DNA from: Unio delphinus
Taxonomy: Eukaryota > Mollusca > Bivalvia > Unionida > Unionidae
Assembly (NCBI GenBank): GCA_029339505.1
Contig: JAQISU010000233.1
Coordinates: forward strand, 3,210,001 to 3,274,000
Direction of reading: 5' to 3'
Length of the DNA stretch: 64,000 nucleotides
Notes under the pieces: generated by a model
Databases searched by the model: none
Told to the model about the DNA's origin: nothing
What the model saw: only the letters and a program-made list of their open reading frames with translations
Translations under genes and position numbers: made by a program
In this document: positions 27,731-41,642 of the stretch, one piece after another
Numbering within the stretch: the stretch's first letter is position 1
Layout of the letters: each line of letters starts with the position of its first letter

Positions 27731-30721
27731 AAAAAAACTGATATGTGAAATTAAATGAAATACAAAGTTTGCTCAAGAACATTAAATTCATTGTTTCTTT
27801 TGCAACTGAGAATAATTTGGGAATGCTTATTGCATTATGCAACTTGCAATTTAAATGTAGAGAAAAATAGTTTTACAATTTAATTCATTGCATCAGGTTA
27901 ATTGCTGCATCAAAACAGAAACATTAAGCAAGACTTGTTATCATCCATAATTTGGTAACCGATACACCAGCCTTCCTTTCTGCAGTGTTGTAATTAAGTT
28001 ACATAAAAATAAGAAAAAAATTCACTACATTATGCCTCTGTTATGATCATAAATCTGGGACCCACTCAGCTTGCCTGATTTACATATCTGATTCATATGT
28101 CTGTTTCACATACAGATGCACTGCAATTACCTACCAAGTTACCTTCCACCATTATAAAACAGTCAAAATTCAACATGTGCCCCAACTAAAATTCCATCTG
28201 TTCAAAAACACAGCTGCATCTTATTCAACTTAAACAGACTTTACCACTGTAGTTGGATTTCTTAAAGTAAATCATTCAGATAACATCTAAATGTTTTCCT
28301 TCTCCTCAAAACTGACAACTGGTAGCATATTTTGGGAAATCCTCCTACGAGTTTACTACTGCTACCAAGAGCGAAGTAAATTGTCAAAGCAGCTACTGCT
28401 TTAACTCTCATTCAGATGCCAATCCAAATTTGGCACCTTTCCATTTGAACTTTTCAAAGATTTCCTTTAATATAGGTATCTCCCAAACTAGATACCATTT
28501 CTAGCAGAATCCAAACAAAAATGTGTAAAAATGCAACAATGATTTCCAAATATCTGTTCAGAGGTTCATTTATTAGATCTTTTTCCTGTTGTGTAAAAAT
28601 GCAACAATGATTTCCAAATATCTGGTCAGTGGTTCATTTATTAGATCTTTTTCCTGTTAATTCTTTTCTTGCAGTAGGAACCAGTTTTAAATCAAATTGT
28701 GGCAACACCAGGAAATAGCTTCAACTGATGTGCATTGGGTGTATTATGCATTATACAATATTATCAAGTTGATTACATACAATGGGATATTCAATGATTA
28801 GCATTTTATTTCAAACAAGCATCATTTAAACTCTCTAAACCAAAGCTTCTGAGTATTGAAGATTCTACAAGAATGTACCCAGTTATACACCAGTCATGGG
28901 CAAATTAAACCAGGTCAATGAGATTGATGATATTTCTAAATTTACAAAACACAAAATATAGACTGCAAATGTTCATATCATTGTACTGAAATATGCTTGA
29001 TACCTTTTCAGTATTAGTCATCTTAGTATGGATTCAGATACACTGTCCAAGCCATTATTTCAACTGACCGGAAATCTGGAAACGTGCTTTGTAAGAATGT
29101 TTTGTACCAAGAAACTTGACACAATTAAACGAATGACAGTAACAAACATTTTGAACAATGCCCAAACACGAAGAATTAGAAAGGCCTGTTCATGCTACAA
29201 ATGTCCAATTACAAGAAAATCTTTTCACTATAAAAAAGGTTTAAAGTCTCTTACATTGTACTCAAAACTTCCAAACTTAATTCAGAAATAGTCAAACCTT
29301 CCTGACAAAACTGGTTAAAAATCTCATTCAAAACTTAAGACGAACTGAACCGATGCCACCGTTTTAAGACTAGTATATGCATGGTAAGATAATGATTCTG
29401 TCATTGCTGAATTCTACACATAATTCAGCAGACACTGCATCTACTTATGTGCAACCCATAAAACATGAAATACTGACACAGATCTGTCACTGCTGAATTC
29501 TACACATGATTTAAGAGATATTGCATCTGCGCATGTATAAACCCATAAAACATGAAATGCAGACAGATCTGTTATTGTTGAATTCTACACATGATTTGAG
29601 AGATGCTGTATCTGCTTATGTACAACCCATAAAACAGCAAAGCACACAGACCTGGATTTGTCACCGAATAATGTTCCAACAGATCAAGGTATGCCCTGTT
29701 GTATCTTTTTTATGATTTCCAGCAATCAACAGTCCTACCATATTATGTAACAGAAGATCTTGATTTTATTAACCTTCCAGTTGGATATGCACTATACATG
29801 GCAAGTATGGTCTAAATTTTGTAGAACACTAAGATTATTATATTCTATGGAAGCCAAATGAGCAAAGTACCATGCCAAAGGACATTCTATAGTAGCCAAT
29901 CCTGGCTGTTCAGATGGTAAGAATCAAGTCCACAACATTCAGCATAATGTGACTATTTCTTTATGTAAGGCAGGTGATTACTGAATTTAAAAAAAAAATA
30001 TAATTTAGCTACTTCAGTGGAGTGGAATAAAAGAAATACTTTTCACTATCCCATCAATAGCATGAAATCTTTGCTGTTTTTGGATGCTTGCATGATTTTT
30101 TCAAATAGAGGCACCTACCAAATATGGCTGCAATACAAGAAACCTTGGTACAGTTATGCTGTAGACACCATGAACCATGTGGAGTGCTAGAAATCAAACT
30201 CATTCAAAGTCTTCAATATAAAGCTGCATATTAAGTTTGATTGTAAATCTGACAATCCTTGATGGAATTATTCTGTGGGATCTAAATTCAAAACATCTGA
30301 AAAACTAACACAGCCCAAAACTTGTCCAAATAACCACTTAGCTGAAAATCAAACTCTTTCATCAACATAGAGCTGCAAACCAAATTTGGTTACATTTTAA
30401 AAAATTATCAGTCAAGTCATGTTGCAGAAATCAAGATGACATTTAAATGGAGAGTTTATTTTGGTTTGGTGTCAATAGCACAGCAACAAGGTAACCAACC
30501 AAAGTTGATCCAATACTAGGATTCAAAGTTGCACCTTTTCAAATGCAAGTCTGTCATGCTGACTAAAAGATCTAACTCCCCACCCACACAAAATAAATAA
30601 CATTCTGCAAGCAAAGAACCTACAACAAACATTTTCTAAAACTAATTTTATAAAGTACATTTATTCCATAAACAAAATACAATTTTAGCACACACTAATT
30701 ATGTACAGGATTTGGTCTACT

Positions 30722-30965
30722 TCAGTGGCCTAAGTGGTCAGAGCATCTCCCTTAATTTGTGAGAGGTCATGAATTCAAACCTTGGCAGAATCATATCAAA
30801 GACTTTTTAAAATGTTACTAGCAAATACCTCGCTCAGCACTCGGCAATAAGTTGTTAGTGTTAGGACCGTTTGGCCTGGTGTCAGGATAATGTGACTGGG
30901 TGGGACATGATACTAAACATCTGCAGCATGATGCCCCAGTGCTAGACATGAATATAAAATACTAC
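30722..30965 (+). mobile_element. SINE family 2
   Basis: tRNA-like head with box A 'TGGCCTAAGTGG' and box-B-like 'GAATTCAAACC', then the body shared with 22520-22692 and the tail 'catgatgccccagtgctag'. Confidence 0.75.
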
Positions 30966-32369
30966 ACTGCAGACATAGCAATATGACTAAAACTGTTCCA
31001 GCTACATTAAAATTCCAAATCACACACACATGAAACTGATTTAATACTACCATGTATCTAATGTAATACTTGCATTCTGTTTTAAACAAAAAAAATTCTG
31101 GAAAAATTGAATTAGGTTAAAGCTACTCATACATAGTGCACACCAATAATACCATAAACTGTGTCCAATCTTGTGTACATGTATCCTAGAAAAGTTAGCT
31201 CCCTTTGTTAATGTCAACTATGCTCCACCTTGGTTGTTCATTCTTAGTTTCTTTATGTGAATACTCAAAATTAAAGACAAGAAGAAACAAAAATACAATT
31301 TTTGAGATTTATTTTAACTACAAAGTTATGTGGTATCAATTATGCAAATTGTATGATGCTAGGTTCAGAGAAAATCATGATGGTATAGTCTTGACCTTCA
31401 CTGCCAATTCCCTCCCACAAGCCATGCTAGCATGGAGCCAAGTACACTAAAAAGTGGGTATGTTGTGCAAGTTCTGATAAAAACATGGAATGTGCATTTA
31501 AAAAAAACTATGCAAACATTACTTCCAATAAAAAATATCATGCAGTTTCCATGAAGACTCCAAGAATTCTGAAAACTACTCAGTAATTTCATCTGCTCTA
31601 AGGATAAATAACATGAATACATTCAAAAAAAATGCACTTAATTGCATCACACTATACAAGGCTTTAAAAGAAAAATATGAAAAGAATCATGCCAGTATAT
31701 ACTTCAGAACTGGGAAACAAAGCCCATGCAGGGTCTACTTACATTCCTGAATACCTGAAATTATCAAAATTGCCATGCTGGAAGTTGTTGTCATAACAAG
31801 GCAATCCTAACATAAAAGCTGAAGAAACAAAGGATTTCTCAATGAATAGAATACAACGTTTTTCTTTTTTCAAAAACCTCTGGTCTCAAATGCTTTAAAT
31901 AACCATTCCAAAATCCAAATAAAGGAATGCTAATGATCAATATGCAGACATTTTCCTGTTTTTGAACAGAAAACTGCATTCTGAATATGAATAAAAAGTA
32001 GCCATAATGCATGTAACCGATCCATTAATCTTCTTTTCTGCATAACAATTCAAATATGATGGGGGGGGGGAGAGCAGATAGATTTCTGGTCTATCCTTTA
32101 GAAACAAAATGGCAACACTTCAAGAAAATCACAAGGTATGCAAACAAAGCAAAAGCCCAAACAAAATCTGCAATAAAAGAGAAATTTCAAGCTACTCGGA
32201 GTGTTCCAACATGGAGACTAAATGCAATTTAGAATACAATATCTTTTGCTCACTTCATCTTCATCAGGTGAGTGACACGGTAGGTCAGCAACTGCAATAT
32301 TTACCTTGTATACTTGTTTTCAAGTCAAGTCAAACTGACCATTGGTCTGCCTTTACATACTGCAGATTA

Positions 32370-32722
32370 GGGTCTATGCTATGCTAAACTTCACAAACCC
32401 TGATCTACCAACACATCATGCTATAGCAGATCTGGATCATTGCAATTCATAGTTGGACTAAATTATTTATATAAATCATCCCCAGACAATACTCAATCAT
32501 TTTACAACATATCTAATCATTAACACTGCATATCCTTGCTTTATAAGTTAAGCCCAACTGCAAACTGCAAAGACCCAGATCTGTCGTCACATAATGCACC
32601 AGCAAAACTGGGTCTATGTAGTTTGTTAGGTGTATTAACAACAGACTCCGATCTGCAGATATGCTTTCAAGATTTTTGTTGTCTACAGTTTGACTAGACA
32701 GATAACCAGGTATATATGGTAT
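32370..32722. mobile_element. TA-flanked MITE, family A (one or two nested copies)
   Basis: Two sets of the family's internal segments ('agatctggatcattgca', 'aactgcaaagacccagatct') and an end 'ggtatatatggta'. Confidence 0.55.
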
Positions 32723-34610
32723 ATTAAAATGATTGACACGATGTAAACAAAAGTACAGACATCTCCAGGACTCTATGCAGCTTGTCCACTGCTAAATAAA
32801 AGTTCAATATTGCTAAAAATCTGCATAAATGGTTCAAGTCTTTCAAAAAATTTGAACTTTCAAATGGTCATTTAACATCTCAATGCAAAAACACTATCAT
32901 ATCTGTTTCCACTCCCTGTGAATCGCATGGCTAATGCTAATCTTAGTCATGGTGAATCAAGACATTAATTAATTACAGTGATCCTTCATGCATATCCATT
33001 TTATGGGCCAACAATTCAGTTTGTGAATACAGGAGCGAGCTGTTTGATGCTGTTTGTCCAGTTTTGGATACACCCCTAAGGTAAAAAATAATTTCTATGG
33101 TATTCACCTTTTTCAAAAAGTAGACTCATCCACCAGCCAGACTGCATTCATTTTCACTAACCATGGTTCCAATATGTTAAACCCTATCTAAACCTTGGAT
33201 GGATCAAGCAGATATTTCAGTGCACTGTCGCAATCATCAATTGGACGTCTTGAGTTGCCTCCCTGCGCATGTAATGACAACTAACCAATGGTATGTTAGA
33301 ATGGTTCATTGTGCATTGGCAGACAATGGAGGCCATTTACTTCAAAAGGATACTTTGCAAGTTTAACATCGAAAGTATGACTACATACCAGAAATAAGCC
33401 ATTACAAGTGTATGTGAATGAAAGATATTTGTACAAACATAGACTGGCAGTGGAAAATTTCTTATTTGCGACTCCATTAAAGTAGTGTGCTCCCTTTGTC
33501 TCAAGCAGTGTTCAATTTTAAACTAGTTAATTTTTTATTGAATGCGCTGGCTTCCCAATGAACTTCAGAAACACAAAGCACAGAATATTTAAGGTGTAGA
33601 CAAGGGTTAACATAGTGAATCCTTAGCTTGCAAAAATGGCTTGCATTTGGATCAAATTTTTCATTTTCACCAAGAGGTATCTGGGATTCCAATTCATGGT
33701 GCAAGATTATCATTATCAAAACCATTCATTGAGACTAGAAACAGATACAATCGTGTTTGTATGATGACAAAATGGTTAAAATATTAAAAATAGATTTGAA
33801 TCATTTGCATGAAAATTTCAGCCCTTTTATTATGTTGTCTATTCAGGTATAGAATGATACACAAGCTGCCAAGGGTACTGTAGAAAACTACAAGTTCTTG
33901 ATATGACTTTCATCTTTTAAATTTTTGTTGGTGATTCTAAAGACCAGTAAAAGAAATTAAGTACAGAAAACCAGTTAAATTCATCAATCTTGGTTAATTG
34001 ACTTGAAATGGGTGCATGACATTGTGATGCATTTGACTGGCACTTTTGAAGTTTTTAAAAGCTGTTATTAAACAAAATAGCTTATTGTAATTAGTCATGG
34101 TAAAGGATGTAGCCACGAGTTTCAATATTAATTTAAATGAACTTCTTACAAGAATCTTTCACAGTCAAATGAACATGAAATTATAAATCAGTTAATTTTT
34201 AAATTCTGGTTTGGGTTCATTGCATGACCATGTTATATCCAGAACTGTGTTAAAATGCAGATCTGTATGAATTTTTCAAATGCATATTTTCATAAATATC
34301 ATTCTTATATATACTTTTAAATGTTACAAAAATTATATACTTATAATAAAGTTCACATATTACAGTTATATCCACCACAAGATTATTTAAAATGAAATTT
34401 GCTTGCTACTCATAACTAAAACAAAATTAAATAAAGGGGTGTGCATGAGTCTGATTTAGCATTGGTCCAACAGATCTACCTGAACAAATCTATGTGTCAA
34501 ATGACTTCGTAATAAATGTTTAAAGTTAGAGCGCTCCAAGTCAGAATTCTTACATTTTCAAGCAATTCAGTGCAAAAAAAATATTATAATATTAACTCTG
34601 CAGAAATTAC

Positions 34611-34761
34611 CTATATTCTTGAAAATGACTTCCCATCGTTTGTTGAATTCTCTCAAATCATTATCCAGCTTGGGTGACCTCGACTTCTTCAGAAGCAATT
34701 GAACTTGCTGATTCATCTTTTCTACTCGATCTTCGTGACTTTTTATTGCCTTAAGCTTGAT
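34611..34761 (-). CDS. DMD: Dystrophin exon: repeat 5, helices B and C
   Basis: The 151-bp exon has acceptor 'tttttcag|ATC' and donor 'TAG|gtaatt'. It encodes 'SHEDRVEKMNQQVQLLL' and 'LREFNKRWEVIFKNI', helix B/C of a spectrin repeat. One base is left over and joins the next exon 34 kb away, across the intron holding the Maverick element. Confidence 0.86.
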
Positions 34762-36705
34762 CTGAAAAAAAGCATGAAGGCTGTAATTGTTTGTTGACAG
34801 TACTCCCACAGTGGATGGAACCTTTTATAATGGTATCTATGATTACAGATCCCACTGCATTATATAATAGTAACACTATTATAAAATACATTGAGAAGGT
34901 GACCTTGCCTACAAGGCCAATGTTAACAACATTGTTGTGAGGGAGAAGTATATTTCATTGCTCTTTTTTTTCAACAGTGTCCCACAAAGGGCCTGACACT
35001 TAAGTGGCCAAAAAAATCAGAAATAAAAAAAATAAGATAATTTCCTCTCTTTTACTGCTGAGCGCTAAAGCCATCATTAATGTTCTTGAGTGATAAAATA
35101 TTCAAGATGATCACTGTCAAACCTATACTGGATTCAAGGTCAGCACTATTTTCATTTTAGACAGACATTATAGGAAGCAAGTCAATTTGACCATCCATAC
35201 AGAAGTAGTAATAAAAAGATTTTCTAGATGGCCTCTGTAGTCATCCTACTATCTTCATCAAGGACCCATTCCTTTTTTCCAGGTAGTTTAGGAGTAGTAA
35301 CAATAACAAACTCACTGGCCAACAACAAACAAATTATCATCCCATCAGCTCTTCTGGTCAATGTCCACTAAAAGGTGACCAGCGGCAATTTTCATTTGCC
35401 AATTCTGAATATTTAGTTGCAAGTGAAACATTTTTAGTCACAGCCTGCAGTGCTGAATGTACCTGAACCGATTTACTAATGCAAAAATTAAACAAAAACC
35501 AAAAACCAAAAATCACAATGTACAGCCCAGAAATTAAGTATTGGCTTAGGTCTACATCCTTGGGCCCAAGGAAATATTGTTACTTATATTGGCCTAGATT
35601 TTAGTCAGTCTGTTTCCATCTTATTGAGGAGTTATTCACTGAGAATGAAACCCTGTCAAGTTGATTTAAACAGTACATGTATTCTCCACAAATTCTTTTG
35701 TATCCGATGTTATGACAAACTTTAAAGCGAACTGAACCAACCACTTGTTGCAGTGAAGTTCTCCACACTAAGTTTTTCACAAATTATTTTGCCTTTTTTG
35801 ATGATCATATCATAATCTATGGATAAGGTGGAATGTGCAATGTGGGTTTCATTGAACCATTTTGCTGTGGCTTCCTCCATGTCATGGGGAGCGCAGTTAC
35901 CTTCAATGTAGTCTTTCTTTATAGACTCAGCAGCTTTCATTCACCTTGACAGGGTGTTATGTTTAAGTGAAAAAAATTCACATACATCTTTGTGATATAC
36001 TCTGCCCTCAACTTCCTTAACAGCCAGATATTTAGTTTTCAGAGACTGTAAATTAATTTTTGTTTTACACTGCTGTTGGTAGACATCGTAAATATACAGT
36101 TAAAAATGAAACTTTAACAGCACAATAAATTTGTTTTAATCACCGATCACTTAGAAAATGCAAGAATCAATCAGACTTCATTGCTTTTTAAATCACTGTG
36201 AGAAGCCAACTTTATAGGACCAAACAAAAGCCTGTTGTTTTTATTTATCCGATTGCAATATTAAGGCCGGACGGCAAGATCAACTAAATGTTGAATTAAA
36301 GTCCAGGTCAGAACTGGCCGTTAGCCAACATAAATGATTAGGCAGGAAAACTAAAGCCTGGCGGCAAGATCAACTAATTGTTGAACAAAGTATGGATCGG
36401 AACTGGCAGCTTTTTTGACGTAAATGATCACAAAACAAAGAATTTGTTCAAGCTGGGATGAAGGGTATGATGTACATTTCCTATTGCACTGATTTTAAAA
36501 TTTGGTAAGCAGGTCTTTTTTTATTTTAAATCCTAATATATCTTTAAGGTGACTTGTAAAGAAATTTACATGGGGGGGGGGGGGGGGGGGGGGGAGTGCA
36601 AGGGTCTGCAATGTGAAACTTGGATGGTGGGTCAATAGGGCCTTATTATTTGGACCTTGTAATGTATTTATGTTTTCAATGAAAAAACCCGCCATATTAA
36701 GTACC

Positions 36706-36759
<54 letters not shown>

Positions 36760-36973
36760 TAGCTTAATATTCAACTCCCACAGCCAAAAGAAACCTGATC
36801 TGCCATTGTTGATTACTAGTAACAAACTTCAAAGACCCAGACATTATGTGATGGTAAATCTGGATCAGTGCAGTTTGCGGTTGGATTTTACTTATAAGCG
36901 AGTATATATTGTATATTTTAACAAAGCCAAAATATTTGATACCATCAAATTTTATGAGATTAATGATACATAC
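34762..36973. other. DMD: Dystrophin intron with transposon relics
   Basis: Besides the transposase fragment at 35722-35943 it holds a duplicated segment of about 95 bp at 36265-36420 (each 'ggcggcaagatcaact' or similar), a G-run at 36571-36594, (TA)n at about 36706-36759 and a family A MITE fragment at 36800-36912. Confidence 0.7.
35722..35943 (-). pseudogene. Tigger/pogo-type transposase N-terminal fragment (CENP-B-like HTH)
   Basis: About 70 codons with 'EEATAKWFNETH', 'MIIKKGKIICEKL' and 'FTATSGWFSSL', the pattern of the second CENP-B-type helix-turn-helix (W..E.R, KA..I...L, F..S.GW). The DDE part is missing. Confidence 0.65.
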
Positions 36974-37215
36974 CTTACACTGTTCAAGTTGCCTGCTAAT
37001 TTCCACAGCCTCTTCCGGAATCCTCTCCATTGTTCCAATCCACTTTTCATAGCTGTTCATGAGTTCCTGAAGGGAGCCAAGCTCATAGTAAATTTTCTTG
37101 ATCTCATTGTTCAAGTTGACCTTCGCCTGGGTCTCAGAAAATTGTCTGTTCAAATTCTCCCATCTCTCTTCAAGGCTCTGTACAGCGAAGGCTACCTCAT
37201 CATTTGAATCTCCAG
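36974..37215 (-). CDS. DMD: Dystrophin exon: end of repeat 4 and start of repeat 5
   Basis: The 242-bp exon has acceptor 'tttttag|CTG' and donor 'AAG|gtatgt'. It encodes 'VQSLEERWENLNRQF' (helix C) and 'LQELMNSYEKWIGTMERI' with 'ISRQLEQCK' (start of the next repeat), matching 'LNSRWIEFCQLL' and 'AIKSQLKICK' of vertebrate dystrophin. It ends in phase 0. Confidence 0.88.
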
Positions 37216-37986
37216 CTAAAAATTAAAAATGAAACGGATTTTTAATACGTCTATATGACAGCTTAGAACATCTCTGGCAAATAAAATACCAACTCCCTTA
37301 CTTCACATAATGCATTCACATAACACACTGTTGGAAACCTGCATGTAACTATCACGTGTAGAGTGTTTATCATTCTTCTTTGTTCTCTCAATGTCGGATA
37401 TTTTCAATGATTATCCCATTCTAAATGCATGTGTTACATAGTAAATATTTTACCTTCAACAATTTATATTCAGATTAACACTTGGTCTGCAAGCATTTCC
37501 AAGTTTCTAAGGGTAAGGAAACAGCACACTTTTGAATATTATATATAAAGCCTCTGTACATTCTTTTTTCTTTTCAATCAAGCAATCAAAATGCACAAGT
37601 CTTTTGATTCTGAACTAGGCAACTACCCGTTGGTCTCAGTAAAAGCTCTCAGTCAAATTTAACACAACAGGTGTTTTATATGGGAAAACTGAAACCAGAC
37701 TGGAATGATTCATTACAAGGTTCTATACAGGAGAAAAAGATGATATCAAACTTAAAATTACAATAATCATTTAATGAAATTAAAATAAAATAAGTCATGC
37801 AAGTAATGAGAACCTTTATATAATCATTAAAATCTCTGCTGTCAAAACCTGAATTTAAAATACACAAAAGTATTTTTACCCAAGAACTGTTCTATTTACT
37901 CACAAAATGATTGAATAAGCTCCATGATGAATAATGCAAAGAAAAGCCTATCAAGTCTTAATGTGCAAACAAGAAATAAATGGTAC
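37216..37986. other. DMD: Dystrophin intron
   Basis: Plain AT-rich intron; nothing else recognised. Confidence 0.7.
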
Positions 37987-38074
37987 CCATTTTTAATTCT
38001 GTAACAACTGTTCTTCCAAGGGAGAGAATTCTGTTAACATCATTTGAGTGAGACTTCATTTCCTGCTCTGTGTC
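37987..38074 (-). CDS. DMD: Dystrophin exon: repeat 4, helix B
   Basis: The 88-bp exon has acceptor 'cttcacag|GAC' and donor 'TGG|gtacca'. It encodes 'MKSHSNDVNRILSLGRTVV', a spectrin-repeat helix B. It enters in phase 0 and leaves a single G that joins the first two bases of the next exon. Confidence 0.83.
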
Positions 38075-40642
38075 CTGTGAAGAATTCCAAATTTTTCATA
38101 GAAAAACATCTAGTTTCAAAACCACGACTACAAAATACATATTTCATAATAAATGAATACAAGCTGGAAAATAAAAATGTAAACAACCAAAATTGAATAC
38201 ACAGAATAAATATTTTATATCGAAATGAGAAACAGTTTGCTTATTGAAGAAAACCTTCATCAAATACACACATTACATTTCCGTACTTGTGCGGTTGTAT
38301 TATTATGCAAAACAAACTCCTCTGAATTAAGAACACAAAGATTATAATTGGTGTTGGATGCCAATGTACAAATTAGATAAATTCATCAAATGCTTGCAAA
38401 AATATCAAGAAATTCTAGGCATAACATCTTACACATACCAGAATGACTGTTAAATATAACCAACAAATTACTATTACTTGTGCAATATTTATTTACTATT
38501 ACAACTAACTTTGGAAAAAGAATTGGGTTAAAAAAAAATAGTCCGTGCAGAATAGAGCTGTACCGATTAATTGCCCGCATGCGTAATCGGGCCGATTATT
38601 AGCACAATCGGTATAATCGGGTATCGGCAAAAATAATCGGTGCCGATGCAAATAATTTTTTTAAATAACCAATTTTTCCTGATAAAAGTTGTATATACAG
38701 TCGCGTTTTGACTGACCCTAACTTAATCCTTTGTAACACTAAAGCTCGGGATATATGCAGTATGCAAACAAGTTGCTCATTAACTAACACTACTGTATAG
38801 TCGAATAACCATATATCGAGATAAACACATCGAACCATCAATTAATCTTTTGTAACAAAGAGATTGCTCTAATAAAGTATTTAAAAAGTATTTAAAAAGA
38901 ATTTATCTTGCTGCCAGTTGTGCGAAATTTTCAACTCCAGCGTCCGGTAACATTTGTAAACTGCAGTAAACCAGACTAAAGTACATTTCGCTAACCGCCA
39001 TTGTAGTGCCAAAGTCATGTGAATAGCCAGTAAGATTAACATCAAAGGGAGTAATGATGGATATATACACAGTCAATTTTGAGGTTTGTGTTTTTTCTTT
39101 ATCTTTATGAAAACTCACAAAACACCGATAGTCCTTATGTCCCAGTAAGAAATTGTTTAAAAGGGCTTCAGTGTAGGTTTGAGTACGTCGTCTGTCTTTC
39201 AGTCAATCCGTAATGCCTGGAGGGTGAACGAACTCATTGTCTTTAATACTAGTAAGTGAGAATCATTTCCGGATTTTTTAAAATCTATATGAGAAATTTA
39301 GCCTTTATTATTACCACGCTGCGTGAAGATGTAAATTATACCGGTCGTGTCCCTTGTACACTCAAAATATTACCTCATTTTGTAGGATCACTTATATCAT
39401 TGAAAATGAGTAACTCGTGAGAGGTGATTCGTAGTAAATGAAACAGCTATTACAGATTAGCTGAAATTTTATCTGAAAGAATACACTTTGGTCGAAACAA
39501 CGAATAAAGCAAAATCTGCAACTAATATATTTGGGAATAAAAAAGGATTTAAGTGACGCTATGCACACTTTGGTCTCCCTGGTAAACTCGACCGACTCGC
39601 GAATTATGAAGGCTGTATTTTACCTATAAAATATGTAATTTCGTGTTGTGGAAATCAGAAAATATGCACATGCAAAATAATAACAAAATCAATAATAAAT
39701 AGTACTTTATAAACGTTTAATAATTTTCGGGTCACCGAAAGTTACTTTTTTAACATGCCTATGTCTTAGAACACGGATATTTTTGTCCCAAGATGTACTG
39801 CCGTTACAATAGACAACAAAAACACCTAAAACCTGTAAAGTTTTGACATTGGCCCACGGATAAGCCCCCCTCCATTCCAGGCCTTTATTGTTTTCTAAAT
39901 CTGTCGGCTTATACCTGAGTACATAATATGATAATCAAATAATCGGTCTCATAATCGGTATCGGCAATTTTGATAATCGGCTATACGCGGTATCGGCATA
40001 ATCGGCAAAAAATGACATCGGTACAGCTCTAGTGTAGAATTGTATTGTTTTTATCACATTTCTCAATAAAATTCCTGAATACAAAAATCACTTGTGATTA
40101 CTTAAAGATTGGTACTCAATTATATATGACCATGAGCAATTGATCTAATATACAGATAAGACTCCCCCATCAATCTGATCATGGCATTTACACGATAAAG
40201 CTGAAAATCAATAGTATGTAACTTGAATAAATGGTGTATGATGATTGAGAGCTGAAAGCCAACTTCAAGAATGAGTGCTTTAAATCTAACTGTAATTTCA
40301 TCAAAAGTTGCAAATACAGTCAAACTTCAATTTTCCAGAATACTGTCAAGATAAATGTTAATATCATAATTAACCAAACTGTACTTCTTAGGGACATTCC
40401 TCAGACCTGAAGACTCAATATTGTGTGAACTGGTGTATAGGTTATCAATTGGTTTGTGTATCTTCTTGTAGTAATTTTAAAAAATTAAAAAAAAAGAGAA
40501 CCCTTTCATCAATAATTGTAAATCAATCACTGCCACTTTTTCAATTTCACACTGTCATAACAGAATGAAGATTAACACAAATGATTCCTAGTAAATAATG
40601 ATCAATAAAATAGAAAAACACCCTGTAGATTATTTTACTTGC
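38075..40642. other. DMD: Dystrophin intron holding the hAT-like element
   Basis: Outside 38553-40031 it is AT-rich intron with nothing else recognised. Its donor is the GC type (40641-40642). Confidence 0.7.
38553..40031. mobile_element. Non-autonomous hAT-like element, 1,479 bp
   Basis: Ends TAGAGCTGTACCGAT and its inverse ATCGGTACAGCTCTA, flanked by an 8-bp direct repeat with one mismatch (GTGCAGAA at 38545-38552, GTGTAGAA at 40032-40039). Both ends carry many sub-terminal 'ataatcgg' units in both orientations, as hAT elements often do. No transposase coding is recognisable. Confidence 0.85.
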
Positions 40643-40912
40643 CTCAATCAGCACAACTTGTTCCTCCTCTGTGAATTGTTCTTGAGGTGAAGTTTCACCT
40701 TGCGTCAAAAGTTCAAGGCCAGATTCAATTTTCTCAATCCATTCACATAATGTTTTATACTGCTTGTCAAACTCAATCCATGAAACAGAATCCATTTTCC
40801 TTCTCTTGGCAACAGAAGATGCTGAGGAGCGTAATTTAGCTTCCTCTGAAAAATCTGACAGGTCTTCTTTCAGCTCTGGGATCTGCCCAAGGTCAATCCC
40901 TGATCCAACAAT
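40643..40912 (-). CDS. DMD: Dystrophin exon: hinge-2-like linker and start of repeat 4, GC donor
   Basis: The exon starts after 'attccag'. It encodes a charged linker with 'KRRKMD' followed by 'WIEFDKQYKTLCEWIEKIE', the start of a spectrin repeat. Ending it at the nearby GT (40639) gives the wrong phase and a scrambled next exon. Ending it at 'GAG|gcaagt' gives 270 bp (90 codons) and exact phase. So the donor is the GC type, which typically carries the strong consensus seen here. Confidence 0.83.
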
Positions 40913-41642
40913 CTGGAATGACAAATCAACTATATGTACTACAATTCTATCTATTATTGTTGTATAAATGTTGATATAACACTGGTGCCCTTGAACACAA
41001 ATTTACCTATTAATTACTAAGTTGGCCAATAACCCACTGAAAACTTTAAAATTATGTCACATATCACAAAAGGCAATAACTCTTACAATCTTTAGATGAA
41101 GACCATAATAGGAACCAAGTTTCAAAATGATCAGTAAAAGGTTAAAAGTTGTGTGCACAAGATTCTATGTTAATACTCAACAAAAATTGCCAGAGAAGAA
41201 TGATTTATCTATATTCACATCTTTGGATAATAACCATAACATTTTACAACTCTTTACAAAAAATGACTTGTCAATAAGCAAATCATCCGGTGATAGTCAT
41301 AAAATTTCACAAGTTACAAATAATTCTATCACAAACTGCAGTACTAACTGTGTTCACAAGATTGCCAAACAAAAGGATGGATGGATGGACAGAAGATGAA
41401 AGATACATGGGCATACACAATATTAGTCATGCTGAAACATAAAATCTTTCAACCCGCTAATCATATATATAATGAATAGAAACCTCTCATACAAAAAACT
41501 ATCACGTCTATCATTCTGTCAAAATTTAATTAATATGAATGAGAGCTACAAAAATTTATAATCTGATGAATCTGCAATAAATTTAAAACAATGATTTTAA
41601 CGCAAGACCAATCTCTACAAGCAAGCTTGTGAAAGTACTTAA

